Positions 7,226 to 14,408 of a DNA stretch of 19,263 nt are shown here, piece after piece. Source of the DNA: TH-plancto1 sp031431195 (lineage in GTDB: Bacteria; Planctomycetota; Planctomycetia; Planctomycetales; Planctomycetaceae); NCBI GenBank assembly GCA_031431195.1, contig JANPCU010000124.1:1-19263 (forward strand), in the 5' to 3' direction. The first letter of the stretch is position 1; each line of letters starts with the position of its first letter. Made by a program: the position numbers and the translations under genes. The notes below the pieces were generated by a model, which saw nothing but the letters and a program-made list of their open reading frames with translations, did no database searches and was not told where the DNA came from.

Positions 7226-8332
7226 ATGCGCTGCTTCACTCAATTGGCATTTGGTTTGTCCCTGCTGTGCGGTCTCGTCTGGGCCGCGACGGCTCAGGCG
7301 GAGATCAAACTCTTAGCCAAGATGACGAGCAAGATCGAGGCCGACCCCTCGAAGACGTATACGCTCGACAAAGTCCACGGACCGTGGATGATCATGGTGG
7401 CGAGCTTTCATGGGGCGTTCGTAAAGAATGAAGAACAATTAGGAAAGACCCCCATGCAGGCGGCTCAAGCGTTGGTGCTGGAACTGCGGCAGGCGAAGAT
7501 TCCCGCCTACATTTATGAGGTCAAGGGGCATAACGAATCCGTCAAAGCACAGGACACACTCGGTCGTGAACAACGGAAGAAGAACCTTCGCGTCCTTGAT
7601 GCGATTTGCGTATTGGCGGGAAACTACCCGACCATTGACGCCCCCAAAGCCCAGCAGACCTTGAAGTACATTAAACAACTTCAACCCAAGTGCCTGGAGA
7701 CGGGAATCGACTACGTCAAATCTCCCGGTCGCCCTGGTCCACTCAGCAAAGCCTTCCTGACACCCAACCCGCTCCTGACCTTTGAAGAGCTGGAAGCCGC
7801 CAAGCAGGCCAGCGACCCACTTCTAGTCGGTCTCAACAACGGTGAACAATTCAGTCTGTATGAGAACACGGGAAAATTCACACTGGTGATCGCCAGATTC
7901 TCGGGCAAGACGATCAACGTCGTCAACGAATCGATGGAGAAAGCCGAGAGCTACTTCATCGACGGCGGCAACGACCTCGAACAGGCAGGCCACTCCGCGT
8001 GCGATCTCGTACTCGCCCTGCGCAGCCGCGAACCACTCTCCAAGTTCGACCATCCCGACTTCGCCGATTTTGCCGCTTACAGCCGCGTGGATGCCTATGT
8101 CTGGCATGATCGCACCTGTTCCATTGTGACGGTCGGGTCATTCGAGTCCCCCCAGGACCCAGCCATCCGCAAGTACATGGATCTCTTCGGTCCCCGCGTC
8201 CAGGTCTCGACCGCCGGGCAACAGTCAGCTGCTCTCCGGTATCTCCCAGTCAAACAAAGCGAGGGCGGATTTACCTACATCCCCTTCGAGCCCACTCCGC
8301 AATTGATGGCCGTCCCCCACGGCAAGAAGTAA
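7226..8332 (+). CDS. secreted protein with two related SPOR-like domains, function unknown
   Basis: A 368-residue protein with a clear signal peptide (hydrophobic 7-20, cleavage likely after TAQA at 22-25). Two segments look like repeats of one domain: about 53-156 (PWMIMVASFHG, an AAQALVLELR helix, IPAYIYE, then ICVLAGNY and TLKYIKQL) and about 217-324 (KFTLVIARFSG, ACDLVLALR, VDAYVWHD, then SIVTVGSFESP and IRKYMDLFGP). The strand-helix-strand pattern with VGSF is reminiscent of SPOR domains, but I do not assign it to that family. GGAG lies eight bases before the ATG at 7226; an earlier ATG at 7034 overlaps rph and lacks a signal peptide. The gene ends at TAA directly followed by the palindromic element at 8333-8419. 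Confidence 0.85.
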   Translation: MRCFTQLAFGLSLLCGLVWAATAQAEIKLLAKMTSKIEADPSKTYTLDKVHGPWMIMVASFHGAFVKNEEQLGKTPMQAAQALVLELRQAKIPAYIYEVKGHNESVKAQDTLGREQRKKNLRVLDAICVLAGNYPTIDAPKAQQTLKYIKQLQPKCLETGIDYVKSPGRPGPLSKAFLTPNPLLTFEELEAAKQASDPLLVGLNNGEQFSLYENTGKFTLVIARFSGKTINVVNESMEKAESYFIDGGNDLEQAGHSACDLVLALRSREPLSKFDHPDFADFAAYSRVDAYVWHDRTCSIVTVGSFESPQDPAIRKYMDLFGPRVQVSTAGQQSAALRYLPVKQSEGGFTYIPFEPTPQLMAVPHGKK

Positions 8333-8419
8333 GACGAGCGGCCAGTGAAACCTACCCGCCAGACTTCCGAAGTCTTGGAAGACTTCGGAAGTCTTTTTTT
8401 TGAGAAGTCTGGCCGTTCG
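8333..8419 (+). repeat. stop-codon-linked palindromic element, copy B
   Basis: Begins right after the TAA of the secreted protein: GACGAGCGGCCAGTGAAACC, then ACCCGCC and the CTTCCGAAGTCT hairpin, ending CTGGCCGTTCG at 8419. The ends CGAGCGGCCAG (8335-8345) and CTGGCCGTTCG (8409-8419) are terminal inverted repeats with one mismatch. Same family as 13076-13163 and 15732-15790. Confidence 0.85.
8361..8401 (+). terminator. strong intrinsic terminator inside the element
   Basis: A 16-bp perfect stem (AGACTTCCGAAGTCTT, two-base loop GG, complement to 8394) runs straight into eight T (8394-8401). It ends transcription of the secreted protein gene 30 to 70 bases past its stop. Confidence 0.85.
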
Positions 8420-8474
8420 AATTGTCAGCGAGACCCTCAGTTCACCACCACAAACTTCCACATTGCCCCGCCTC

Positions 8475-8960
8475 ATGTTCAGCCACCTCATCACCCTCAA
8501 CGAATTCCAACTCAGTCTATTTCCTCGCATCGTCGCCGACATTCCGGAGAGTCAGCTGTTTGCTCCGGGAGCGGGGCACGGGCATCCGCCAGTGTGGATT
8601 TTGGGACACTTAGCCATCACGGCAGAGCTCGGACACCGACTGCTCGGTGGGACGATTGCGCATGTCCCATGGCTGAAACTCTTTGGTCCAGGCTCTCCCG
8701 ATCAGATCACTGATGACGGGTCACTCACCAAAGACCAGCTCGTCGCCGAGATTATCAGCGGCTACCAGCAGCTGCGGGAACTCGCCGCACAGGCCGATCC
8801 CAAGCAGATGGAGGAACCGCACGGGGCCGAGATATTGAAGGGAACGCCCATCCAGAACAAGGGCCAATTGATCGCCCACCTGCTCTCCAGCCACTTCGGG
8901 TTCCACGCATCCCAGCTCTCCAGCTGTCGCCGGGCCGAGGGGCACAAGGCGTTGTTTTAG
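8475..8960 (+). CDS. DinB-like four-helix metal-binding protein
   Basis: A 161-residue cytoplasmic protein with the DinB/YfiT-type pattern: a first helix ending PPVWILGHLA (His 45), and a C-terminal LLSSHFGFHASQL (His 140 and His 144) giving the expected three-His metal site. Proteins of this superfamily include thiol transferases and many of unknown function; the substrate here cannot be told. The ATG at 8475 is chosen because the family begins with a short segment before the first helix (LITLNEFQLSLF); the frame is open to 8400 but enters the preceding repeat. It follows the terminator at 8361-8401, so it should have its own promoter, which I do not see clearly. Confidence 0.85.
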   Translation: MFSHLITLNEFQLSLFPRIVADIPESQLFAPGAGHGHPPVWILGHLAITAELGHRLLGGTIAHVPWLKLFGPGSPDQITDDGSLTKDQLVAEIISGYQQLRELAAQADPKQMEEPHGAEILKGTPIQNKGQLIAHLLSSHFGFHASQLSSCRRAEGHKALF

Positions 8961-8996
8961 TTGGACAGCTCCATCTTGAGGTCTTCAGCGTGTCTA

Positions 8997-9092
8997 CGAG
9001 AGCGGCTCGGCGTCAGCCTGCCGAGGCGTGTCCCATGTACAGACGCTGGATCGCAGGCGGACGCCTCGACAGGCTGACGCCTGCCGCTCTCG
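8997..9092. repeat. inverted repeat with GGCAGGCTGACGCC arms
   Basis: Arms 8997-9029 and 9061-9092 pair along about 32 bases with a few mismatches and one indel; the outer ends are CGAGAGCGG and CCGCTCTCG. The spacer is 31 bases. It occupies the gap between the DinB-like gene and the first DUF1501 gene; a T7 run at 9104-9110 follows but is not adjacent to the stem. Confidence 0.85.
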
Positions 9093-9242
9093 CCGATGGT
9101 GCCTTTTTTTCGGAAGATCGCCAAGAGATGTCCGCTTGGCTCCCGCCCACTCGTCCGCTTAAACTCACGGCAAACTGCCGGTCAGACGATCGGTGGTTGC
9201 ACGGGGAACTCCTCGTCGAGCGAAACAACGGGAGCACACGCC

Positions 9243-10688
9243 ATGTCAAACTTTCCCTCTCTGTATGAGCAGTGCCGGACGTGGGTCAATCGGCGGTCGT
9301 TCCTGACGCAATCGACGACCAGCCTGGGGGCGATCGCGCTGGCCTCGCTGATAAACCCGAATGCTCTGCGCGTGAGCGCGGCAGAGACGCAGGCGGGGCA
9401 GGGCGTCATCCACCCGCTCCACTTCGCGCCGAAGGCCAAGCGGGTAATTCACCTCTGCATGGCGGGCGGGCCGAGCCACCTCGAAACGCTCGACTACAAG
9501 CCCAAGCTGGCCGAACTCAATGGCCAGGCGATGCCCGACTCGTTCACCAAGGGCCAGCCGATCGCCCAGTTGCAGGGGCAGCAGCTCAAAGTGCTCGGCC
9601 CGCAGCACAAGTTCCAGAAGTTCGGCGAGTCGGGGCAGGAAATCTGCGAGATGTTCCCCAAGATCGGCGGCATCGCCGACGAGATCTGCATCATCCGGTC
9701 ACTCAAAACCGAGGCCATCAACCACGACCCGGCCCACACCTTCATGAACACTGGGAGTACGGTCTCGGGCCGACCGAGCATGGGGTCGTGGTTCTGGTAC
9801 GGACTGGGGGCCGACAGCGCCGACCTGCCGGGGTTCATCGTCCTCACCAGCACCGGCAAGAGCGGCCAGCAGCAGCCGATCTCCTCGCGCCAATGGCACA
9901 GCGGGTTCCTCCCCAGCAAGTTTCAGGGGGTCAGGTTTCAGTCCAAAGGCGACGCCGTCCACTACATCAACAACCCGCCCGGCGTCTCCCCGGACATGCA
10001 GCGGGAGGTGGTCGACACGATCACCCAACTCAACCGCCAACTCGATCAGTCGATCGACGACCCCGAGATCGCGACCCGCATTAACCAGTACGAGATGGCC
10101 TTCCGCATGCAGACCAGCGTGCCGGAGCTGATGAACTTCTCCAACGAGCCGAAGCATGTGTTGGAGCAGTACGCTTGTCAGCAGGGAGACGGGTCGTTCG
10201 GGTCCAACTGTTTGTTGGCCCGGCGGCTGGCCGAACGCGGGGTGCGGTTCATCCAGCTCTATCACCGCGACTGGGACCATCACGGCGGCGTGAAGAATGG
10301 GATCGAGGTCATCTCCAAAGAGGTCGATCAACCGGCCGCGGCGCTGATCGCGGACCTCAAACAGCGCGGGATGCTGGACGAGACACTGGTGATCTGGGGC
10401 GGCGAATTCGGTCGCACGCCGATGGCCCAGGGGAACGGTCGCGACCACCACATTAAGGGGTTCTCGATTTGGATGGCGGGCGGCGGCATCAAGGGCGGCA
10501 CGTCGTACGGAGCGACCGATGAATTGGGGTATAACGCCGTCGAGAACATCGTCGAAGTGCATGACCTGCACGCGACCATCCTGCACCAGATGGGAGTCGA
10601 CCACAAGAAGTTGACCTACCGCTTCCAAGGCCGTGACTACCGGCTGACCGATGTCAAGGGCGAAGTTCTGACGCCGATCCTGGCGTAG
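9243..10688 (+). CDS. DUF1501 family exported protein, first copy
   Basis: A 481-residue member of the DUF1501 family, abundant in Planctomycetota and related to the sulfatase/alkaline phosphatase-like fold. It has a twin-arginine N-terminus (NRRSFLTQ at 16-23) and hydrophobic stretch to about 46, so export is likely. Family landmarks: AKRVIHLCMAGGPSHLETLDYKP (64-86), FGSNCLLARRLAERGVRF near 318-336, GGEFGRTP (386-393), GRDHHIKGFSIWMAGGGIKGG soon after, and the C-terminal YRFQGRDYRLTDVKGEVL. Metal ligands are probably among the conserved His/Asp. GGAG lies eight bases before the ATG; the frame is open from 9096 but the upstream part has no homology. The usual planctomycete partner encoding DUF1549/DUF1553 is absent here. 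A terminator-like hairpin follows. Confidence 0.95.
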   Translation: MSNFPSLYEQCRTWVNRRSFLTQSTTSLGAIALASLINPNALRVSAAETQAGQGVIHPLHFAPKAKRVIHLCMAGGPSHLETLDYKPKLAELNGQAMPDSFTKGQPIAQLQGQQLKVLGPQHKFQKFGESGQEICEMFPKIGGIADEICIIRSLKTEAINHDPAHTFMNTGSTVSGRPSMGSWFWYGLGADSADLPGFIVLTSTGKSGQQQPISSRQWHSGFLPSKFQGVRFQSKGDAVHYINNPPGVSPDMQREVVDTITQLNRQLDQSIDDPEIATRINQYEMAFRMQTSVPELMNFSNEPKHVLEQYACQQGDGSFGSNCLLARRLAERGVRFIQLYHRDWDHHGGVKNGIEVISKEVDQPAAALIADLKQRGMLDETLVIWGGEFGRTPMAQGNGRDHHIKGFSIWMAGGGIKGGTSYGATDELGYNAVENIVEVHDLHATILHQMGVDHKKLTYRFQGRDYRLTDVKGEVLTPILA

Positions 10689-10711
10689 GCATGCCTGCAC
10701 GCCGCAAAAAG

Positions 10712-10733
10712 CCCACCGGTTGCCACCGGTGGG
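10712..10733. terminator. hairpin after the first DUF1501 gene
   Basis: CCCACCGGT, loop TGCC, ACCGGTGGG is a perfect 9-bp GC-rich stem 23 bases after the stop. It is preceded by AAAAA and followed only by a broken T run, so it would work better on the minus strand, though no minus gene is near. Confidence 0.6.
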
Positions 10734-10843
10734 TTGTGTGTGCTTCCGAAAAATAGGCAGTCGCAGAAATTCACCATTGAGGCGGCAGCGTGAATGGACA
10801 CCGGCAGTCTGTTCAAACGGCTGGCTGCGACAGGTTTAGGATT

Positions 10844-10960
10844 GTGTGAGCCACTGATGAACACAGATGAACACCGATAAGAGATGCATCACTGTCGATG
10901 TTCTCTTGTTACAGAGCCTCCTCATCTTTGTTCATCCGAGTTCATCTGCGGCTCACACAC
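10844..10960. repeat. inverted repeat, GATGAACACAGATGAAC type
   Basis: Left arm from 10844 (GTGTGAGCC, then GATGAAC twice with a 10-base period) pairs with the right arm 10923-10960 (GTTCATC, GTTCATC, GGCTCACACAC). It fills the middle of the 392-base gap before nadB; the rest of the gap shows the hairpin at 10712-10733 and the nadB promoter candidate. Confidence 0.8.
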
Positions 10961-11041
10961 TCCCCCCTTTTTTGCGACATGAGACATTGCGGTGACTGGC
11001 TGCCTACTTTTCTGATGCACAGCTCGTCGGATGACCTTAGC

Positions 11042-11071
11042 TTGGTCAATGCTGCGCCGCTGCGGTACAGT
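11042..11071 (+). promoter_or_regulatory. candidate nadB promoter
   Basis: TTGGTC (11042-11047), 18-base spacer, TACAGT (11066-11071). Matches are 3 of 6 and 4 of 6. The -10 box ends nine bases before the ATG and there is no ribosome binding site, so transcription could start at about the start codon (leaderless). Confidence 0.3.
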
Positions 11072-11080
11072 GTCTGGACT

Positions 11081-12736
11081 ATGAAACAGACCAGCCAACG
11101 CCACACGGGCAGCACGATTGAACTCGCATCGACCCCACGGCGGCGCTACCTCGTCAGCTTTGACCCCAAGCGTGTGCCGCACCGGTTCACCGATGTTCTC
11201 ATCATCGGTTCGGGAATCGCGGGAGTGCGAGCCGCGCTCGATGTTGATCCCCGGTTGCGGACGGTGGTCGTCACTAAGGACCGGATGGAGCTGTCCAACA
11301 GTGCCTGGGCTCAGGGCGGCATTGCGGGTGTCCTCGATCCTTCCGACAAGGTCAGCAACCATGTCGAAGACACGCTGACCGCTGGGGCCGGACTATGCGA
11401 CCGTCGAGTGGTCGAAGGGGTTGTGAATTCGGCTCCCGATTTGATTCGCGAACTCGTGCGACTCGGGGCCCACTTTGACGAGCGCGACGGCGAACTGGCT
11501 CTCACCACCGAAGGCGGCCACAGCCACCCGCGCGTGGCCCATGCCCTCGGCGATGCCACGGGCAAAGAGGTCATGCGGGCTCTCATCGAACGCATGCGCG
11601 AGCAGAAGTCGAGCGAGATCTGGGAGAAGACCTTTACGATCGACCTGCTGACCCACAACAACACCTGCCAAGGGGCACTCGTCTGGCATCCGGGGCATGG
11701 CAAGACGTTCGTCTGGGCCAAGCAGACGATCCTTTGCACCGGCGGGGCAGGGCAGCTGTACCGCGAAACGACCAACCCGGCCATTGCCACGGCGGACGGG
11801 CATGCGGTTGCCTTTCGGGCCGGAGCGACCGTGCGGGATATGGAAATGATGCAGTTCCATCCCACCGTGTTGTATATCGCCGGAGGCTCGCGGCATCTGA
11901 TTTCGGAGGCTGTGCGCGGTGAGGGGGCCTATCTCATCGACTGTCGCGGGCATCGCTTTATGCCCGATTACCATCCGCTGCTGGAACTCGCCCCGCGCGA
12001 TATTGTGAGCCGCGCGATCACGGACCAGATGGAGAAGACGCGGCACGCCTGCGTCTATCTCGACCTGCGGCACCTGCCCGAATCGAAGGTCATTGCACGC
12101 TTCCCCCACATTCGCAAAGTCTGCCAAGAGTTCGGCCTCGACCTCGCGAAAGACCCGATTCCCGTTCGGCCCGGGGCGCACTACATGATCGGCGGACTGA
12201 CCGTCGATCTGGATGGCCGTACGTCGCTCCCCAATTTGTGGGCGGCGGGCGAGGTGACCAGTACCGGCCTGCATGGGGCGAACCGGCTCGCCTCGAACAG
12301 TCTGCTCGAAGGGCTGTACTACGGAGTCCGTTGTGGTCGCGGGGCCAGCGCGGCGGCTCTGGCGATCCCCGACGACTTCTGTATTACTCCGTTGACCTTT
12401 GCCGGTCCCGCCGCCAGCGGAACGCCAGCGGACGAATTAAATCTCGTCGACTTGCGGAACTCACTCGCCAGCCTGATGGGCCGTCACGTCGGCATTCGTC
12501 GCGATGAAGAGGGCTTGGCCGCAGCTGCTGAGCAAGTCGAGTTCTGGGACCGCTACGTGTCTCTGCGCGAGTTCCATACCGTGGAGGGCTGGGAGCTGCA
12601 GAACATGCTACTGGTGGCCAAACTGATGATCCAGTCGGCCCGCGCCCGGAAGGAAAGCCGAGGCGTCCACTTTCGCAGCGACTTCCCGCAGCCGATGTAT
12701 GAACCGCAGACGCATGTGGTCACTCACCGCGGCTAA
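11081..12736 (+). CDS. nadB: L-aspartate oxidase
   Basis: FAD-dependent oxidation of L-aspartate to iminoaspartate, first step of de novo NAD synthesis, cytoplasmic. With the start at 11081 it has 551 residues, close to the family norm. Visible: FAD-binding GSGIAG (43-48), NSAWAQGGIA (73-82), TEGGHS (143-148), MMQFHPT (256-262), SEAVRGEGA (275-283), APRD with Arg 306, HYMIGG (367-372), and GEVTSTGLHGANRLASNSLLE (390-410), where LASNSL favours NadB over succinate dehydrogenase flavoprotein. The C-terminal helical domain (about 440-540) is complete. The frame opens at 10898, but that upstream part runs through a repeat and lacks homology. NadA and NadC are not in the window. The gene stands alone; downstream is a repeat. 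Confidence 0.95.
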   Translation: MKQTSQRHTGSTIELASTPRRRYLVSFDPKRVPHRFTDVLIIGSGIAGVRAALDVDPRLRTVVVTKDRMELSNSAWAQGGIAGVLDPSDKVSNHVEDTLTAGAGLCDRRVVEGVVNSAPDLIRELVRLGAHFDERDGELALTTEGGHSHPRVAHALGDATGKEVMRALIERMREQKSSEIWEKTFTIDLLTHNNTCQGALVWHPGHGKTFVWAKQTILCTGGAGQLYRETTNPAIATADGHAVAFRAGATVRDMEMMQFHPTVLYIAGGSRHLISEAVRGEGAYLIDCRGHRFMPDYHPLLELAPRDIVSRAITDQMEKTRHACVYLDLRHLPESKVIARFPHIRKVCQEFGLDLAKDPIPVRPGAHYMIGGLTVDLDGRTSLPNLWAAGEVTSTGLHGANRLASNSLLEGLYYGVRCGRGASAAALAIPDDFCITPLTFAGPAASGTPADELNLVDLRNSLASLMGRHVGIRRDEEGLAAAAEQVEFWDRYVSLREFHTVEGWELQNMLLVAKLMIQSARARKESRGVHFRSDFPQPMYEPQTHVVTHRG

Positions 12737-12825
12737 ATGCCCGCTCGCAGAATCGAAAGCCATGAGTTTCACGCTGCCGGATTCTCGCTCTGCGTTGACT
12801 AGGCCCACAACCATTCAAAGAGAAT

Positions 12826-12900
12826 GTGTCACGCAGAGGCGCAGAGGACGCAGAGAAATCACGCAGGCCAGTTCCTCCACTCTACGCCTCTGCGTGACAC
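12826..12900. repeat. inverted repeat, CACGCAGAGGCGCAGAG type
   Basis: Arms 12826-12846 and 12880-12900 match at 20 of 21 positions, 33-base loop. GCAGAG occurs three times in the left half at 8 to 9 base steps. It lies in the 427-base gap between nadB and the convergent gene at 13164; the rest of that gap holds the element at 13076-13163 and nothing else I can identify. Confidence 0.85.
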
Positions 12901-13075
12901 CTTGTGAACGATCCAATTCATGCGATCGAAAGCAGACGAATGACAGTGGCCGAGATGCCAGCCACCTCCCGCATTCGGAGCAGCCAGGAGGCATTTAGGT
13001 TGTATCAGACCGTCGGGCCTTCAGTGCCTCCGAACACTGACCTGACTGGCATAGATTCCTGAGAACTAATTATGC

Positions 13076-13163
13076 GAGCGGCCAGACTTTGCGTACCGCG
13101 AGACATCCGAAGTCTTCCGAGACTTCGGAAGTCTCGCGGGTAGGTTTTCACCAGCCGCTCGCC
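13076..13163 (-). repeat. stop-codon-linked palindromic element, copy C
   Basis: Read on the minus strand it starts directly after the TAA at 13166-13164 with GGCGAGCGGCTGGTGAAAAC, then CTACCCGCGAG, the CTTCCGAAGTCTCGGAAG hairpin, and ends CTGGCCGCTC. The terminal sequences are inverted repeats. The 88 bp are flanked by the direct repeat TTATGC (13070-13075 and 13164-13169), one copy of which contains the stop codon. No T run follows the hairpin. Confidence 0.85.
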
Positions 13164-13922
13164 TTATGCGAATTCTTCACCAGACCCGAGTGGGATTCGG
13201 TCAAGCAGTTTCTGAACAACGCGATTTAGCGTGCCAGAAAGTGGTCGTCCATCGTTCCGAAAGGCCCCCGGGGGAAAGGCCCCGAGTTGAGCCTTCAGCA
13301 CATCCGCATGGCTCCTCGCGGACTCTGCGGAGAATTCCGGCGTCGTCGAGAAGCTGCGTGTCAGGCCCGCGATGGTCAACGGCCACACCGCCTCAGCGGT
13401 GGGAGAATCCTGCATCGATTCCGCGTTATTGCGACAACGATCCGCGTCGAAGGCCAGATTGAGGGCCACACCCTGCCGCGTGATGGTGCCGATCAAAAAA
13501 TCGGTCCAGCGTTCAACGCGTCGACGAACGCGATCCAAGCGCAGGAGACCGCTGAGTTCGGTCCGATTGTAAGTGTCGATCAAGCTTTGCAGAGTCGATT
13601 GTCGAACTTCGACGTGCCAGCGCAGCGTCTGCCGCACCATGCGCAATCCATCCTGATTTCGATGGTTCAGGCAATGCACATAATAAACCGCCGTCCAGAC
13701 TCGGGCGGGCATCTCCGAGACCATGATCTCCTCGGCGAGTTGGGCGAGTTCCCTGAAGCTCGCCTCTGACTGCTCCCTCGACTTCCAATTCTTGAGTCGA
13801 CGACGAGACGCGACCCAATACTCCTCGATCAGAGTCGTGCTGAGTGGCTGGTCGCTGTCGATAATCAGATCCGCATGCCGGGCAATGACAGCTGCGGATT
13901 CGGCGATGTCACGTGGATTCAC
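13164..13922 (-). CDS. hypothetical protein of 252 residues
   Basis: I recognise no family. The protein is Arg- and Glu-rich, appears mostly helical and soluble, with no signal peptide or membrane segment; Leu/Arg-rich helices occur at about 25-70 (LIEEYWVASRRRLKNWKSRE) and 120-145. The start is a GTG at 13922, preceded by AGGA at an eight-base gap, which supports it; a nearby upstream ATG is out of frame. It ends exactly where element copy C begins. It is convergent with nadB and divergent from the TPR lipoprotein gene, so it is a single-gene unit. Antisense open frames here are weaker in length and lack such a start. Confidence 0.75.
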   Translation of the reverse strand: MNPRDIAESAAVIARHADLIIDSDQPLSTTLIEEYWVASRRRLKNWKSREQSEASFRELAQLAEEIMVSEMPARVWTAVYYVHCLNHRNQDGLRMVRQTLRWHVEVRQSTLQSLIDTYNRTELSGLLRLDRVRRRVERWTDFLIGTITRQGVALNLAFDADRCRNNAESMQDSPTAEAVWPLTIAGLTRSFSTTPEFSAESARSHADVLKAQLGAFPPGAFRNDGRPLSGTLNRVVQKLLDRIPLGSGEEFA

Positions 13923-14408
13923 CGAGTTCGTCCTGACAAGATTTCATGCGGAACGGAGATCAAAGGCCACCGAACTGACTGTGGTCACGCAAATTGAGCG
14001 CCGAGGCAGAGTTCCGAAGGGAATGATGCACGGAATCGGCCAGTCACCCAGCCACAAGTCATTTCCTCAAGACAGCTTACAATGCCCACTGGCGGACTTT
14101 TCGTGTCGAACTGAGAGGGCTCCCGGCACTCGTGGCGTCGCCGGAAGACCACTGTGCAGCGGCCAATGTTGCCGAATTCCAACAGTCAATGCGACGGGCT
14201 GCGTCCCGTGTCGCTCGATTCTTGAGACATTTTTGCACAATTCCGCTTACAGCCGTTTCCACCGCTCAGGTCATCTTGCAGTCCTCCGAAACTCGTGCCT
14301 ATAAGTCCCAGTCTCCTGCCGCCGGTTCGCTCCAGAATCGGTAGCCCCTCCCTTCCCCTCGCGCTCAGCGGCCTTTCAACGGCTGCTCCGCGTCAGGAAT
14401 AGAGCACT
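13923..14408. other. 486-base divergent intergenic region
   Basis: Lies between the GTG-started hypothetical gene (minus) and the TPR lipoprotein gene (plus). Apart from the promoter candidate at 14276-14305 and the AGGA before each start, I see no repeat, hairpin with T run, or coding frame with a recognisable product. Short frames on both strands give Arg/Ser-rich translations typical of GC-rich noise. Confidence 0.5.
14276..14305 (+). promoter_or_regulatory. sigma70-like promoter for the TPR lipoprotein gene
   Basis: TTGCAG, 18-base spacer, TATAAG: 4 of 6 and 5 of 6 matches to consensus. The leader to the ATG at 14409 would be about 97 bases. Confidence 0.45.

Noticed and set aside
9699..10700. 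333-residue minus-strand open frame opposite the first DUF1501 gene
   Set aside because: Antisense shadow; no ribosome binding site or domain.
11393..12274. 293-residue minus-strand open frame opposite nadB
   Set aside because: Antisense to a gene with complete family motifs.
12699..12998. 99-residue plus-strand frame after nadB
   Set aside because: Overlaps the nadB end and runs through the GCAGAG palindrome; composition is noise-like.
13723..14304. 193-residue plus-strand frame
   Set aside because: Partly antisense to the hypothetical gene and partly in the divergent gap; no motif, low-complexity Ser/Arg translation.
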